From Pseudomonas caspiana (GTDB lineage Bacteria; Pseudomonadota; Gammaproteobacteria; Pseudomonadales; Pseudomonadaceae), in the NCBI RefSeq assembly GCF_002158995.1, contig NZ_LOHF01000013.1:62001-126000 (forward strand): DNA of 64,000 nt, given 5' to 3'. Positions 43,708 to 54,809 of this stretch are shown here, in pieces. A model generated the notes under the pieces. The model saw only the letters and a program-made list of their open reading frames with translations. It did not search any database and was not told where the DNA came from. The position numbers were made by a program, and so were the translations under genes. Position 1 is the first letter of the stretch; each line of letters begins with the position of its first letter.

Positions 43708-44259
43708 CTAGTTTTTTTGCGGAGCGCTATTGTGGATAAGTTCTGCGGCAACCGCCGCAAGATCGTCAAAAACCAACGTGCTGGCGGGCAGCGAACCGGC
43801 CAGTGTTTTCTCACCTTTACCGGTTTTTACCAAAACCGGTTGTGAGTCGACGGCCAGTGCGGCCTTCAGGTCACTGCTGCTGTCGCCCACAAACCATATT
43901 CCTGCCAGCTCCACTTGGTAGTGTCGGGCTATGGTTTGCAGCATGCCCGGTTTCGGTTTGCGGCATTCGCAACCCTCGTCGGGCCCGTGCGGACAGTAAA
44001 CGATTAAACCGACCTCGCCACCCTGCTCCGCCACCAGCTCACGTAAGCGCGCGTGCATGGCGTCCAGAGTCGCCAGGTCGTAATAACCCCGGGCGATGCC
44101 GGACTGGTTGGTTGCGACTGCAACCGTCCAGCCGGCCTTGCTCAGTTGCGCGATGGCCTCGATCGAACCTGGAATCGGAATCCACTCCGCCACCGACTTT
44201 ATGTAAGCGTCGGAGTCATGATTGATAACTCCATCCCGATCAAGGATCAGCAACTTCAC
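43708..44259 (-). CDS. gmhB: D-glycero-beta-D-manno-heptose 1,7-bisphosphate 7-phosphatase
   Basis: A HAD-family phosphatase of the LPS heptose pathway. 183 residues: DRDGVIN nucleophile motif at residues 7-13, ATNQSGIARG, the zinc-loop cysteines and histidine CPHGPDEGCECRKPKPG, and VGDSSSDLKAA. Located 14 bases after glyS. Confidence 0.93.
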   Translation of the reverse strand: MKLLILDRDGVINHDSDAYIKSVAEWIPIPGSIEAIAQLSKAGWTVAVATNQSGIARGYYDLATLDAMHARLRELVAEQGGEVGLIVYCPHGPDEGCECRKPKPGMLQTIARHYQVELAGIWFVGDSSSDLKAALAVDSQPVLVKTGKGEKTLAGSLPASTLVFDDLAAVAAELIHNSAPQKN

Positions 44260-44273
44260 AATACGTCCCTTCT

Positions 44274-46328
44274 TCAGCCTAGCAACGAGATGTCAGCGAC
44301 GCCCAGGAACAGGCCACGTAGACGCGCCAGCAGTGCATAGCGGTTGGCGCGTACGCTGGCGTCCTCGGCATTGACCATCACGGCTTCGAAGAAGGCATCC
44401 ACCGGCTCACGCAGGGCTGCCAGACGCGCGAGGGTTTCGCTGTACTGACGCGCTTCTGCCATTGGCTGCACATCTTGATCCGCTTGCTTGATAGCCGAAT
44501 ACAGCGAGAACTCGTTAGCGTTATCGAAGTATTTGGGCTCGACGGTCTGGGCAATGTTGCCTTCAGCCTTGCTCAACAGATTCGAAACGCGCTTGTTCAC
44601 CGCAGCGAGTGCTGCAGCTTCCGGCAGTTTGCGGAACGCCTGAACGGCTTGAACACGCTGATCGAAGTCCAGCGCCGAGCCGGGCTGCAGTGCACGAACC
44701 GACAGATAAACCGCCACCTCGACACCTTCGTCTTCATAACGCGCACGCAGGCGATCGAAGATGAATTCCAGTACTTGTTCCTGCAAGCCTGCGGCTTTGA
44801 CCTTGGCACCGAATTGACCCACTGCAAACTTCACAGTCTCGATCAGATCCAGGTCCAGTTGCTTCTCGATCAGAATACGCAGGATGCCCAATGCAGCACG
44901 ACGCAATGCGTACGGGTCTTTACTGCCGGTAGGCAGCATGCCGATGCCGAAGATACCGACCAGGGTGTCCAGCTTGTCAGCGATGGCCACTGCCGAACCG
45001 GTCAACGTCGTTGGCAGTTCGCCGCCTGCACCGCGCGGCATGTATTGCTCGTTCAGCGCCAGGGCTACATCGTCAGCTTCGCCGTCAGCCTTGGCGTAGT
45101 AGTAACCGGCGATACCCTGCATTTCAGGGAATTCGCCGACCATCTCGGTGGCCAGGTCGCACTTGGACAGCAGACCTGCGCGCGCTGCGCGTTGAGCGTC
45201 GCCACCGATACGTGGCGCGATGAATGCGGCCAGTTTCGAAACGCGTTCAGCCTTGTCGAAGACGCTGCCCAACTGAGCCTGGAACACGACGTTTTGTAGA
45301 CGCTCGTTGAAGGTTTCCAGCTTCTGCTTCTTGTCCTGCTTGAAGAAGAACTCGGCGTCAGTCAGACGTGGACGAACGACTTTCTCGTTGCCCAGCACGA
45401 TCTGCTTCGGATCTTTGCTTTCGATGTTCGCAACGGTGATGAAGCGTGGCAGCAACTTGCCGTCAGCATCCAGCAGGCAGAAGTACTTCTGGTTGTCCTG
45501 CATGGTGGTGATCAGGGCTTCTTGCGGCACTTCCAGGAAGCGCTCTTCAAACGAGCACACCAGCGGGACCGGCCACTCGACCAGCGAAGTCACTTCGTCA
45601 AGCAAGCTTGGCGGCACGATGGCAGTGCCTTCGTGTTGGGTCGCCAGTTCGTCGACTCGCTTGGTGATCAGTTGACGACGCTCGTTGAAATCAGCCAATA
45701 CATACGCGCTGCGCAGATCGCTCAGGTAGCTGGCTGGCGAGGTGATGCGAACGCTTTCCGGGTGGTGGAAGCGATGGCCGCGGGATTCACGGCCAGCCGT
45801 CTGAGCCAGAATCGTGCAATCGATGACTTGATCACCAAACAGCATGACCAGCCATTGGGTCGGACGCACGAACTCTTCCTTGCGGGCACCCCAGCGCATG
45901 CGCTTGGGAATCGGCAGGTCATTCAGGGAGTCTTCAACGATAGTCGGCAGCAGGCTGGCGGTTGGCTTGCCAGCGATGTTCTGGCTGTAACGCAGCTTGG
46001 GTCCGCTCTGATCGATTTCGCTCAGGTCAACGCCGCACTTTTTGGCAAAACCCAGGGCTGCCTGAGTCGGGTTGCCTTCTGCGTCGAAAGCCGCCTGACG
46101 TGGCGGGCCGTCAAGGTTGATGCTGCGATCAGGCTGTTGCGTGGACAGGTCGGTGATCAACACGGCCAGACGACGCGGTGCGCCATAAACCTGCTTGGCG
46201 CTGTAAGTCAGCCCCGCAGACTGCAGGCCTTTTTCGATACCAGCCAGAAATGCATCGGCCAATGTGTTGAGCGCTTTGGGTGGCAGCTCTTCGGTACCCA
46301 GTTCAACCAGGAAATCTTGAGCACTCAT
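44274..46328 (-). CDS. glyS: Glycyl-tRNA synthetase beta subunit
   Basis: The tRNA-recognising subunit of the alpha2beta2 glycyl-tRNA synthetase. 684 residues; N-terminus [19 protein letters not shown] and the C-terminal DALR-type anticodon domain ([20 protein letters not shown]). Its ATG overlaps the glyQ stop by 4 bases. Confidence 0.96.
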   Translation of the reverse strand: MSAQDFLVELGTEELPPKALNTLADAFLAGIEKGLQSAGLTYSAKQVYGAPRRLAVLITDLSTQQPDRSINLDGPPRQAAFDAEGNPTQAALGFAKKCGVDLSEIDQSGPKLRYSQNIAGKPTASLLPTIVEDSLNDLPIPKRMRWGARKEEFVRPTQWLVMLFGDQVIDCTILAQTAGRESRGHRFHHPESVRITSPASYLSDLRSAYVLADFNERRQLITKRVDELATQHEGTAIVPPSLLDEVTSLVEWPVPLVCSFEERFLEVPQEALITTMQDNQKYFCLLDADGKLLPRFITVANIESKDPKQIVLGNEKVVRPRLTDAEFFFKQDKKQKLETFNERLQNVVFQAQLGSVFDKAERVSKLAAFIAPRIGGDAQRAARAGLLSKCDLATEMVGEFPEMQGIAGYYYAKADGEADDVALALNEQYMPRGAGGELPTTLTGSAVAIADKLDTLVGIFGIGMLPTGSKDPYALRRAALGILRILIEKQLDLDLIETVKFAVGQFGAKVKAAGLQEQVLEFIFDRLRARYEDEGVEVAVYLSVRALQPGSALDFDQRVQAVQAFRKLPEAAALAAVNKRVSNLLSKAEGNIAQTVEPKYFDNANEFSLYSAIKQADQDVQPMAEARQYSETLARLAALREPVDAFFEAVMVNAEDASVRANRYALLARLRGLFLGVADISLLG

Positions 46329-47278
46329 TGTTGCGCCTCCAGCTTGGCCAGCACTTCGTCACGTAAATCAGGTGGAGCCATCGGGAAGCCCAGCTTGGCG
46401 CGAGCCATCAGATACGCCTGAGCGACCGAGCGAGCCAGAGTACGAACGCGCAGGATGTACTGCTGACGAGCAGTTACCGAAATAGCGCGACGGGCGTCCA
46501 GCAGGTTGAAGGTATGGGAGGCCTTCAGAACCATTTCGTAGCTTGGCAGCGGCAGTGGCTGATCCAGTTCGATCAGACGTTTGGCTTCGCTTTCGTAGAA
46601 ATCGAACAGCTCAAACAGTTTGTCGACGTTGGCGTGTTCGAAGTTATAAGTCGATTGCTCCACTTCGTTCTGGTGGAACACATCGCCGTAGGTCACGCGG
46701 CCGAACGGGCCGTCAGCCCAGACCAGGTCATAAACCGAGTCAACGTTCTGTAGGTACATCGCCAGACGTTCCAGGCCGTAGGTGATCTCACCGGTCACCG
46801 GGTAGCATTCGATGCCGCCCGCTTGCTGGAAGTAAGTGAACTGCGACACTTCCATGCCGTTGAGCCAGATTTCCCAGCCCAGACCCCAGGCGCCGAGTGT
46901 TGGCGATTCCCAGTTGTCTTCAACGAAGCGCACGTCGTGAACCAGTGGGTCCAGACCGACATGCTTCAACGAGCCCAGATACAACTCCTGAAAGTTGTCC
47001 GGGTTTGGCTTGAGAACTACTTGAAACTGATAGTAGTGCTGCAGGCGGTTCGGGTTTTCACCATAACGGCCGTCAGTCGGACGGCGGCTTGGTTGTACGT
47101 AGGCTGCGTTCCAGGTTTCCGGGCCTACGGCGCGCAGAAACGTGGCGGTGTGGAAAGTGCCGGCGCCTACTTCCATATCGTAGGGCTGAAGTACCACGCA
47201 ACCTTGCTCGGCCCAGTATTGCTGGAGGGCGAGGATCAAGTCTTGGAAGGTACGCACGGCTGGCGTAGGCTGGCTCAC
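46325..47278 (-). CDS. glyQ: Glycyl-tRNA synthetase alpha subunit
   Basis: The catalytic class II subunit. [40 protein letters not shown] and [14 protein letters not shown] are the conserved motifs. The GTG at 47278 ([11 protein letters not shown], 317 residues) has AGGTGA 5 bases upstream; another GTG at 47287 overlaps that ribosome site and is less likely. Confidence 0.96.
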   Translation of the reverse strand: MSQPTPAVRTFQDLILALQQYWAEQGCVVLQPYDMEVGAGTFHTATFLRAVGPETWNAAYVQPSRRPTDGRYGENPNRLQHYYQFQVVLKPNPDNFQELYLGSLKHVGLDPLVHDVRFVEDNWESPTLGAWGLGWEIWLNGMEVSQFTYFQQAGGIECYPVTGEITYGLERLAMYLQNVDSVYDLVWADGPFGRVTYGDVFHQNEVEQSTYNFEHANVDKLFELFDFYESEAKRLIELDQPLPLPSYEMVLKASHTFNLLDARRAISVTARQQYILRVRTLARSVAQAYLMARAKLGFPMAPPDLRDEVLAKLEAQQ

Positions 47279-47358
47279 GAAATTCACCTGTACTGGGGCT
47301 GCGATTTAAAGAGCGGGAGTATACCCGATTCGGCCGCACCTCCACCCTTGGAAGCCCT

Positions 47359-47910
47359 ATGCCACGCTGCTATTGGTGCAACGAAGAGCCGATTTACATC
47401 GATTATCACGATCAGGAGTGGGGCGTGCCGTTGCGCGACGCGCAGAAGCTCTTCGAGTTGCTTTTGCTCGAAGGGTTCCAGGCCGGTCTTTCATGGATCA
47501 CGGTTTTGAAGAAACGCGCGCGTTATCGCGAGGTGATGTTCGGTTTTGATGTACATCGAATCGCCGCCATGACCGACGATGACATTGAGGTCCTGATGCA
47601 GGAGCCGGGCATCATCCGCAACCGCCTCAAGCTCAATGCCGCGCGACGCAATGCGCAGGCGTGGTTGAAGCTGGACAACCCGGTTGAATTCCTCTGGTCG
47701 TTTGTTGGCGGTGAAAGGAAGATCAACCACCGCAAGGACCGCAGCGAAGTCCCGGCCATCACGCCAGAGGCCGAGGCCATGAGCAAAGCATTGAAGAAAG
47801 CAGGGTTTACCTTTGTGGGCCCGACCATCTGTTATGCCTACATGCAGTCGAGCGGCATGGTCATGGACCATACCGTGGATTGTGATCGATACGCGGTTTT
47901 GGTCCGCTGA
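47359..47910 (+). CDS. tag: DNA-3-methyladenine glycosylase I
   Basis: Base-excision repair enzyme that removes 3-methyladenine. 183 residues; RCYWCNEEPIYIDYHDQEWG, the ITVLKKRARYREVMFGFD helical region, and the zinc-binding Cys/His at both ends (CYAYMQSSGMVMDHTVDCDR). Divergent from glyQ, followed by the acyltransferase gene. Confidence 0.95.
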   Translation: MPRCYWCNEEPIYIDYHDQEWGVPLRDAQKLFELLLLEGFQAGLSWITVLKKRARYREVMFGFDVHRIAAMTDDDIEVLMQEPGIIRNRLKLNAARRNAQAWLKLDNPVEFLWSFVGGERKINHRKDRSEVPAITPEAEAMSKALKKAGFTFVGPTICYAYMQSSGMVMDHTVDCDRYAVLVR

Positions 47911-47948
47911 CGGTTACAATGGCCGCCTTGAGTTTTGGGGAGTGATCT

Positions 47949-48836
47949 GTGGAAAAGTTTAAAGGTGCCCTCATGGTGGGCGCATTGCGACTGTTTGCCT
48001 TGTTGCCCTGGCGCGTTGTGCAGTGGGTCGGTGCAGGCATCGGCTGGTTGATGTGGAAACTGCCGAACCGTTCGCGTGAGGTTGCGCGCATCAATCTGGC
48101 TAAATGCTTTCCGGAAATGGACCCTGCCGAGCGCGAGCGTCTCGTCGGTCGTAGTTTGATGGACATCGGCAAGACCCTCACCGAAAGCGCCTGTGCCTGG
48201 ATCTGGCCTGCTCAGAAATCCATCGATCTGGTACGTGAAGTTGAAGGCCTCGACGTCCTCAAGGATGCCTTGGCGTCCGGTAAAGGCGTCGTTGGCATCA
48301 CCAGTCACCTGGGCAACTGGGAAGTGCTCAATCACTTCTACTGCAGCCAGTGCAAACCGATCATTTTCTATCGTCCGCCCAAGCTCAAGGCGGTCGATGA
48401 CCTGCTACGCAAACAACGCGTGCAATTGGGCAACCGCGTGGCGGCGTCCACCAAGGAAGGCATTCTCAGCGTCATCAAAGAAGTGCGCAAAGGCGGCTCG
48501 GTAGGTATTCCGGCCGATCCTGAGCCGGCGGAATCAGCGGGGATCTTCGTACCGTTTTTCGCCACTACAGCCCTGACCAGCAAGTTTGTGCCTAACATGC
48601 TGGCGGGCGGCAAAGCCGTCGGCGTGTTCCTGCATGCCATGCGCTTGCCGGATGGTTCAGGTTACAAAGTGGTTCTGGAAGCTGCGCCCGAGGCCATGTA
48701 CAGCACCGACACTGCGACATCGGCGGCGGCCATGAGTCAGGTGGTGGAGAAATATGTGCGGGCTTATCCGAGCCAGTACATGTGGACCATGAAGCGCTTC
48801 AAGAAACGCCCTGCCGGAGAGGCCCGCTGGTATTGA
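47949..48836 (+). CDS. Lipid A biosynthesis lauroyl-type acyltransferase (LpxL/HtrB family)
   Basis: Adds a secondary acyl chain to lipid A at the inner membrane. 295 residues from a GTG start. N-terminal hydrophobic anchor (ALRLFALLPWRVVQWVGAGI), HLGNWE (HX4E active-site motif) and FYRPPKLKAVDDLLRKQR. Pseudomonads have several paralogs, so the exact position acylated is open. Confidence 0.9.
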   Translation: MEKFKGALMVGALRLFALLPWRVVQWVGAGIGWLMWKLPNRSREVARINLAKCFPEMDPAERERLVGRSLMDIGKTLTESACAWIWPAQKSIDLVREVEGLDVLKDALASGKGVVGITSHLGNWEVLNHFYCSQCKPIIFYRPPKLKAVDDLLRKQRVQLGNRVAASTKEGILSVIKEVRKGGSVGIPADPEPAESAGIFVPFFATTALTSKFVPNMLAGGKAVGVFLHAMRLPDGSGYKVVLEAAPEAMYSTDTATSAAAMSQVVEKYVRAYPSQYMWTMKRFKKRPAGEARWY

Positions 48837-48863
48837 TGAGGTCATGACTTGAAATGATGAACC

Positions 48864-48954
48864 CTGTGGGAGCGGTGCTTGCCCGCGATAAGGCAGGGCA
48901 CGATCTAAAGTGAACCGCGTCCAGCCTTATCGCGGGCAAGCCCAGCTCCCACAG
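48864..48954. repeat. REP-pair element, TGTGGGAGC family, copy 1
   Basis: CTGTGGGAGC ... GCTCCCACAG as outer arms with TTGCCCGCGATAAGG / CCTTATCGCGGGCAA inside. The same module recurs at 58790 and 61359. Confidence 0.8.
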
Positions 48955-48990
48955 AAATAACATTTCAATTGAGAGGGACTAGTTGGCTGC

Positions 48991-50364
48991 TTAAAAAAAG
49001 CTCAACCCCACCTGAAACAGCCTCTCCACATCGCGGATGTACTTTTTATCCACAAGGAACATGATCACGTGATCGCCGGTTTCGATCACGGTGGCGTCGT
49101 GGGCGATGAGCACTTCGTCAGCGCGAATGATGGCGCCAATTGTGGTGCCCGACGGCAGTGCGATGTCTTTGATGGCCTTGCCGATGACCTTGCTGGACTT
49201 GGTATCGCCATGAGCAACCACCTCGATAGCCTCGGCTGCACCGCGACGCAGTGAGTGCACGCTGACGATATCACCACGTCGAACGTGGGCCAGCAAGGTG
49301 CCGATGGTTGCCAGTTGCGGGCTGACCGCGATATCGATTTCGCCGCCCTGCACCAGATCGACATACGCCGGGTTGTTGATGATGGTCATCACCTTGCGCG
49401 CACCCATGCGTTTGGCCAACAGCGACGACATGATGTTGGCTTCGTCGTCGTTGGTCAGGGCCAGGAACAGGTCGGTGTTGGCGATGTTTTCTTCCAGCAG
49501 CAGATCACGGTCTGACGCGCTGCCTTGCAGCACGACTGTGCTGTTCAGCGATTCCGACAGCTGTCGGCAGCGCGCTGGATTCATCTCGATGATTTTGACC
49601 TGATAGCGGCTCTCGATGGCTTCCGCCAGACGCTCGCCGATATGCCCGCCGCCTGCAATGACGATGCGTTTGTAGTTCTCGTCCAGACGGCGCATTTCGC
49701 TCATGACTGCACGAATGTCCGCCTTGGCCGCAATAAAGAACACTTCATCGTCTGCTTCAATGACCGTGTCACCTTGCGGCAAGATCGGCCGGTCGCGGCG
49801 GAAGATGGCGGCCACGCGCATGTCGACATTGGGCATGTGTTCACGTAACTGGCGCAGTTGCTGACCCACTAACGGTCCGCCGTAATAGGCCTTGACCGCC
49901 ACCAGTTGCGCTTTGCCGCCGGCGAAGTCGATCACCTGCAGCGAGCCGGGGTATTCGATCAGGCGCTTGATGTAGTTGGTGACGACTTGCTCAGGGCTGA
50001 TCAGCACGTCGACCGGAATCGCGTCATTGTCGAACAGGCCTGCGCGAGTCAGATAAGCCGCTTCCCGCACCCGGGCGATTTTGGTCGGCGTGTGGAACAG
50101 CGTGTAGGCGACCTGACAAGCCACCATGTTGGTTTCGTCGCTGTTGGTCACTGCTACCAGCATGTCAGCGTCATCTGCGCCTGCCTGGCGCAGTACGGTC
50201 GGAAACGAGCCACGGCCCTGCACCGTGCGGATATCCAGGCGGTCGCCCAGATCACGCAACCGGTCGCCATCGGTGTCGACCACAGTGATGTCGTTGGCTT
50301 CGCTGGCCAAGTGTTCAGCCAGCGTACCGCCAACCTGCCCTGCGCCGAGGATGATGATTTTCAA
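48991..50364 (-). CDS. trkA: Trk potassium transport regulator TrkA
   Basis: The peripheral NAD-binding subunit gating TrkH/TrkG potassium uptake. 457 residues with two RCK units: [14 protein letters not shown] and [14 protein letters not shown] are the two Rossmann glycine motifs, each followed by a TrkA_C domain. Last gene of the def-fmt-rsmB-trkA cluster. Confidence 0.95.
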   Translation of the reverse strand: MKIIILGAGQVGGTLAEHLASEANDITVVDTDGDRLRDLGDRLDIRTVQGRGSFPTVLRQAGADDADMLVAVTNSDETNMVACQVAYTLFHTPTKIARVREAAYLTRAGLFDNDAIPVDVLISPEQVVTNYIKRLIEYPGSLQVIDFAGGKAQLVAVKAYYGGPLVGQQLRQLREHMPNVDMRVAAIFRRDRPILPQGDTVIEADDEVFFIAAKADIRAVMSEMRRLDENYKRIVIAGGGHIGERLAEAIESRYQVKIIEMNPARCRQLSESLNSTVVLQGSASDRDLLLEENIANTDLFLALTNDDEANIMSSLLAKRMGARKVMTIINNPAYVDLVQGGEIDIAVSPQLATIGTLLAHVRRGDIVSVHSLRRGAAEAIEVVAHGDTKSSKVIGKAIKDIALPSGTTIGAIIRADEVLIAHDATVIETGDHVIMFLVDKKYIRDVERLFQVGLSFF

Positions 50365-50432
50365 TCAATTGCTCCTTGAAGCGGCATAAGCAAACCTATG
50401 GAATTGCATGAAGCCTGTGGAAGCAGGCTGAT

Positions 50433-50528
50433 GACGTGGGACCGGCTTCAGCCGGGAAAGCGGCCTGGCAGATACCACACACTCAGCGGCTGTTCCGGCC
50501 CCTTCCCGGCTAAAGCCGGTCCCACGTC
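50433..50528. repeat. REP-pair element, GACGTGGGACCGGC family, copy 1
   Basis: GACGTGGGACCGGCTT and AAGCCGGTCCCACGTC form the outer arms; GCCGGGAAAG / CTTCCCGGC are inner. It lies between rsmB and trkA, inside an otherwise tight cluster, and recurs at 56564-56658. Confidence 0.8.
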
Positions 50529-50596
50529 GTCACATTGACTTGCGGGCAAAAATAGAATCTTCCACAAGAGATTGCATTGAATTTGAGTAGTGCGCA

Positions 50597-51913
50597 TCAA
50601 GCAGCGATCTTGATCAGTTTGGCGTAATAGAACCCGTCATGCCCGCCTTCCTGCGCGAGCAACTGGCGACCGTGCGGCTGTTTGATGCCCGGTGATTGCT
50701 GGCCGAGCTGACCGGCAATGTCCAGCTCACGTGCGCCGGAGGTGCGGGCCAGGAACGCCTCAATGACTTCGGTGTTTTCCATCGGCAGTGTCGAGCAAGT
50801 GGCGTAAAGCAGAATGCCGCCGACTTGCAGGGTTGGCCAAAGGGCATCGAGCAACTCGCCTTGCAGCGTTGCCAGGGCCGGGATGTCATCGGCCTGACGG
50901 GTCAGCTTGATGTCGGGATGGCGGCGGATCACACCGGTTGCCGAGCACGGCGCATCAAGCAGGATTCTCTGGAATGGCTTGCCGTCCCACCATTGCGCGG
51001 TTTCCCGGGCATCGGCAGCGATCAGTTCGGCGCTCAGGCCAAGGCGCTCAAGGTTTTCCCGCACACGCACCAGACGCTTGGCTTCCAGGTCCACCGCCAC
51101 GACGCCTGCCAGCGCAGGCTGGACTTCCAGCAAGTGGCAGGTTTTACCGCCTGGGGCGCAACAGGCATCCAGCACCCGTTGGCCCGGGGCCAGTTCGAGC
51201 AGATCGGCAGCCAGTTGCGCGGCCTCGTCCTGCACGCTGATCCAGCCTTCGGTAAAACCTGGCAGGCTGCGCACATCGCAAGGCTCGGTCAGCAGAATAC
51301 CGTCCTGACTGAACGTGCAGCCGACTGCTTCAATGTCTGCCTTAGCCAGCAGTTCGAGGTATTGGTCACGGCTGTTGTGCCGACGATTGACCCGCAGAAT
51401 CATTGGCGGATGCGCATTGTTAGCGGCGCAGATGGCTTCCCACTGTTCTGGCCAAGCCGCTTTCAGCGCTTTTTGCAGCCAGCGCGGGTGCGATGTGCGC
51501 ACCACCGGATCGTGTTCCAGCTCAGCCAACAACGCTTCGCTTTCACGCTGGGCGCGACGCAGCACGGCGTTTAGCAGCGCTTTGGCCCAAGGCTTTTTCA
51601 ATTTGTCGGCGCAACCAACGGTTTCGCCGATGGCAGCGTGGGCCGGAATGCGCGAATACAGAAGTTGATACAAACCCACCAGCAGCAACGCCTCGACGTC
51701 CGCATCGGCGGCTTTGAAAGGCTTTTGCAACAATTTTGCGGCCAACGCAGAAAGCCGTGGCTGCCAGCGAGCTGTGCCGAACGCCAGATCCTGAGTCAGG
51801 CCGCGATCGCGGACTTCAACCTTGTCCATCTGCGTCGGCAGCGAACTGTTGAGCGAAGCTTTACCGCTGAGTACAGCGGCCAATGCCTTGGCGGCGGCCA
51901 GACGCGGGTTCAT
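50597..51913 (-). CDS. rsmB: 16S rRNA (cytosine-967-C5) methyltransferase
   Basis: 438 residues: N-terminal NusB-like RNA-binding domain, C-terminal SAM methyltransferase with [13 protein letters not shown] and the catalytic cysteines in [17 protein letters not shown] and [11 protein letters not shown]. Start overlaps the fmt stop by 4 bases. Confidence 0.95.
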   Translation of the reverse strand: MNPRLAAAKALAAVLSGKASLNSSLPTQMDKVEVRDRGLTQDLAFGTARWQPRLSALAAKLLQKPFKAADADVEALLLVGLYQLLYSRIPAHAAIGETVGCADKLKKPWAKALLNAVLRRAQRESEALLAELEHDPVVRTSHPRWLQKALKAAWPEQWEAICAANNAHPPMILRVNRRHNSRDQYLELLAKADIEAVGCTFSQDGILLTEPCDVRSLPGFTEGWISVQDEAAQLAADLLELAPGQRVLDACCAPGGKTCHLLEVQPALAGVVAVDLEAKRLVRVRENLERLGLSAELIAADARETAQWWDGKPFQRILLDAPCSATGVIRRHPDIKLTRQADDIPALATLQGELLDALWPTLQVGGILLYATCSTLPMENTEVIEAFLARTSGARELDIAGQLGQQSPGIKQPHGRQLLAQEGGHDGFYYAKLIKIAA

Positions 51914-52869
51914 TGCGCAGTCACCTGTTGGCCCAGCACGGTGCCAATGGCGAACTTCTCGCGGCGGCTGTTGAACAGGTCAGTGAAATTCAGTGGCTTG
52001 CCGCCCGGCAGTTGCAGGCGCGTCAGACGCAGCGCGCCCTGACCACAAGCGACAATCAAACCGTCCTTGTTGGCTTCGAGGATGACGCCTGGTTCGCCCT
52101 GCCCTTCAGCGAGGCTCGCGGCGAGGACTTTCAGGGCTTCGCCGTTCAGCGTGCTGTGGCAGATCGGCCATGGATTGAATGCGCGAACCAGACGCTCAAG
52201 CTCGATAGCGGGACGGCTCCAGTCGATGCGCGCTTCGTCCTTGTTGAGTTTGTGAGCGTAAGTGGCGAGGCTGTCATCCTGGACTTCGCCGACGAGTGTG
52301 CCATCGGCCAGACCGGCAATGGCTTGCAACACAGCAGGCGGGCCCAGTTCAGCCAGGCGATCATGCAAGGTGCCGCCGGTGTCTTCAGCGGTGATGGGCG
52401 TGATGGCCTTGAGCAGCATTGGCCCGGTGTCCAGACCCAGTTCCATGCGCATGACCGTGACACCGCTCTCGGCATCGCCTGCCTCTACAGCGCGCTGAAT
52501 CGGCGCCGCACCGCGCCAGCGTGGCAGCAGAGATGCATGGCTGTTGATGCAACCCAAACGCGGAATATCCAGCACCACTTGCGGCAGGATCAAACCGTAA
52601 GCGACCACGACCAGCAGATCGGGCTTGAGCGCTGCCAGTTCTTCTTGAGCCGCAGCATCGCGCAGGGTCGGCGGTTGCAGCACTGGAATATCGTGTTGCA
52701 CAGCCAGTTGCTTGACCGGGCTTGGCATCAGCTTTTGTCCACGACCGGCCGGGCGATCAGGCTGGGTGTAGACCGCGACGATCTGGTGAGGGCTGTCGAG
52801 CAAGGCCTTGAGGTGTTCAGCGGCAAACTCTGGGGTGCCGGCGAAGACGATGCGCAGTGGCTCAGTCAT
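51910..52869 (-). CDS. fmt: Methionyl-tRNA formyltransferase
   Basis: Formylates initiator Met-tRNA. 319 residues from [17 protein letters not shown]. Contains the folate-binding/catalytic [15 protein letters not shown] with the preceding NSHA, and the C-terminal OB-like domain ([20 protein letters not shown]). ATG at 52869; earlier in-frame ATGs lie in a REP element and are not credible. Confidence 0.95.
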   Translation of the reverse strand: MTEPLRIVFAGTPEFAAEHLKALLDSPHQIVAVYTQPDRPAGRGQKLMPSPVKQLAVQHDIPVLQPPTLRDAAAQEELAALKPDLLVVVAYGLILPQVVLDIPRLGCINSHASLLPRWRGAAPIQRAVEAGDAESGVTVMRMELGLDTGPMLLKAITPITAEDTGGTLHDRLAELGPPAVLQAIAGLADGTLVGEVQDDSLATYAHKLNKDEARIDWSRPAIELERLVRAFNPWPICHSTLNGEALKVLAASLAEGQGEPGVILEANKDGLIVACGQGALRLTRLQLPGGKPLNFTDLFNSRREKFAIGTVLGQQVTAQ

Positions 52870-52901
52870 GGGCTTCTCGTTGGGAAAGGACATTTTGAAC
52901 T

Positions 52902-53001
52902 GTAGGAGCTGCCGAAGGCTGCGATAAGGTTGGAACAACCTTCAGCCACAATAGCCATGGCGACCGGTTCCCGGTCATTCGCAGCCTGCGGCAGCTCCTA
53001 C
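52902..53001. repeat. REP-like inverted repeat (GTAGGAGCTGCCG type)
   Basis: GTAGGAGCTGCCGAAGGCTG and CAGCCTGCGGCAGCTCCTAC form long imperfect arms between def and fmt. Shares the TGTAGGAGC edge with the element at 12068. Confidence 0.75.
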
Positions 53002-53014
53002 GGTCAGGTAGGAA

Positions 53015-53521
53015 TCAAGCGTTCTGCTTGTGCAGTTTTTCGAGCTTTTTCTTGATCCGGTCGCGCTTGAGGTTGGACAGGTAATCGACGAACAGCTTGC
53101 CGTTCAGGTGATCGCACTCATGCTGGATACATACCGCCAGCAGGCCTTCGGCGATTTCTTCGTAAGCGTTGCCGTCGCGGTCCAGTGCTTTGATGCGCAC
53201 CTTCTGCGGGCGGTCTACGTTTTCGTAGAAACCCGGCACTGATAGGCAACCTTCCTGATACTGATCCATTTCGTCGGTCAGCATTTCGATCTCGGGGTTG
53301 ATGAAAACCCGAGGCTCGCTGCGGTCTTCGCTGAGGTCCATGACCACGACACGTTTGTGCACGTTGACCTGGGTTGCAGCCAGCCCGATACCTGGCGCCT
53401 CATACATGGTTTCAAACATGTCATCGACCAACTGACGAATGTCGGCGTCTACTACGGCCACCGGCTTGGCGATGGTACGCAGGCGCGAATCGGGAAACTC
53501 GAGAATGTTTAGAATAGCCAT
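53015..53521 (-). CDS. def: Peptide deformylase
   Basis: Removes the formyl group from new proteins; functional counterpart of fmt. 168 residues. The three metal-site motifs are [16 protein letters not shown] and HECDH. C-terminal lysine-rich tail. Confidence 0.97.
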   Translation of the reverse strand: MAILNILEFPDSRLRTIAKPVAVVDADIRQLVDDMFETMYEAPGIGLAATQVNVHKRVVVMDLSEDRSEPRVFINPEIEMLTDEMDQYQEGCLSVPGFYENVDRPQKVRIKALDRDGNAYEEIAEGLLAVCIQHECDHLNGKLFVDYLSNLKRDRIKKKLEKLHKQNA

Positions 53522-53660
53522 ATACGTAAGAGCTGCACTTGTAGGGTAAAGTCAAAATCGGCTGCTAGGCTTTGGACGTCCAAGCGGGGCAACCATTTTT
53601 ACACCGAGCCGGATAGGACTCTATGTTCACGCGAAGCAACATGATAAAGGGATTCACTGC

Positions 53661-54686
53661 ATGAGGAAATCACTACTCGCCCTGCTGCTGTTGGCCGTGA
53701 CCGGTCTTGTGCAGGCGCAAGTGCAACTCAGGGAAGGCCATCCGCAACGCTACACGGTTGTCGCCGGTGACACGCTTTGGGACATTTCCGGCAAGTTCCT
53801 CAGCGAGCCCTGGAAATGGCAGGAAATCTGGCGCGCCAACCCACAAGTCCACGACCCTGATCTGATCTACCCCGGCGACACCTTGTCGCTGAGTTATGTC
53901 GACGGTCAGCCTCGGGTCACCCTCAATCGCGGCGAGTCTCGCGGTACCGTGAAGCTATCGCCTCGGGTGCGCAGTACGCCGATGATTGAAGCCGTTCCAA
54001 GCATCCCGTTGGGGGCGATCAATGCGTTCCTGCTCAGTAACCGAATCGTGGACACTCCCGAGCAGTTCGACCAGGCTCCTTACATTGTGGCCGGGAATGC
54101 CGAGCGAGTCCTGAGCGGCATCGGTGACCGAATTTACGCGCGAGGCACTCTGGACCCGACGCATTCGGTCTATGGCATCTTCCGCCAGGGCAAGACCTAC
54201 ACCGATCCGGTCACACAGGAAGTGCTGGGTATTAACGCTGACGAGATTGGTGGTGGCGAAATTATCGCGGCCGAAGGTGATGTCTCCACGTTGATGCTGC
54301 AGCGCTCGAACCAGGAAGTGCGCCTGGGTGACCGACTGTTCGCCAGCGAAGAACGGGCAATCAACTCCAGCTTTCAGCCAAGTGAACCACGCAGTGATAT
54401 CAACGGGCTGATCATTGACGTTCCGCGTGGCGTGAATCAGATCGGCGTGATGGATGTGGTGACGGTGGATAAGGGCAAACGTGACGGTCTGACCGAAGGC
54501 AACGTGCTGGCGATCTACAAGACTGGCGAGACTGTCCGCGATCGCATCACCGGTGAACAAGTCAAAATTCCTGACGAACGCTCCGGGCTCCTAATGATTT
54601 TCCGCACGTACGACAAGCTCAGCTACGGGCTGGTTCTGAACGCCAACCGCTCGTTGGCGGTAATGGACAAGATCAAAAATCCTTAG
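53661..54686 (+). CDS. Exported LysM-domain protein
   Basis: 341 residues; signal peptide MRKSLLALLLLAVTGLVQAQ, LysM domain at about 30-78 (YTVVAGDTLWDISGKFLSEP ... WRANPQVHDPDLIYPGDTL) that should bind peptidoglycan. The rest (residues 100-341) is a conserved, beta-rich region with no catalytic motif I recognise. Divergent from def and upstream of dprA, an arrangement I recall from other gammaproteobacteria. Confidence 0.9.
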   Translation: MRKSLLALLLLAVTGLVQAQVQLREGHPQRYTVVAGDTLWDISGKFLSEPWKWQEIWRANPQVHDPDLIYPGDTLSLSYVDGQPRVTLNRGESRGTVKLSPRVRSTPMIEAVPSIPLGAINAFLLSNRIVDTPEQFDQAPYIVAGNAERVLSGIGDRIYARGTLDPTHSVYGIFRQGKTYTDPVTQEVLGINADEIGGGEIIAAEGDVSTLMLQRSNQEVRLGDRLFASEERAINSSFQPSEPRSDINGLIIDVPRGVNQIGVMDVVTVDKGKRDGLTEGNVLAIYKTGETVRDRITGEQVKIPDERSGLLMIFRTYDKLSYGLVLNANRSLAVMDKIKNP

Positions 54687-54809
54687 CGTTATGTTGCAGA
54701 ATTGATACAGATTTTTGTCATCGCGTGACCAGTTATCAAATTGTTGTTAACAGAGTTATCCACAGGATTGGCCACCATTTCAGGTGCGCTACGGATCAAG
54801 GAAGATCTT

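Noticed and set aside
43662..43814. N-terminal extension of the PlsC-like acyltransferase
   Set aside because: The extra 51 residues overlap gmhB, are not membrane-like and are not part of the family.
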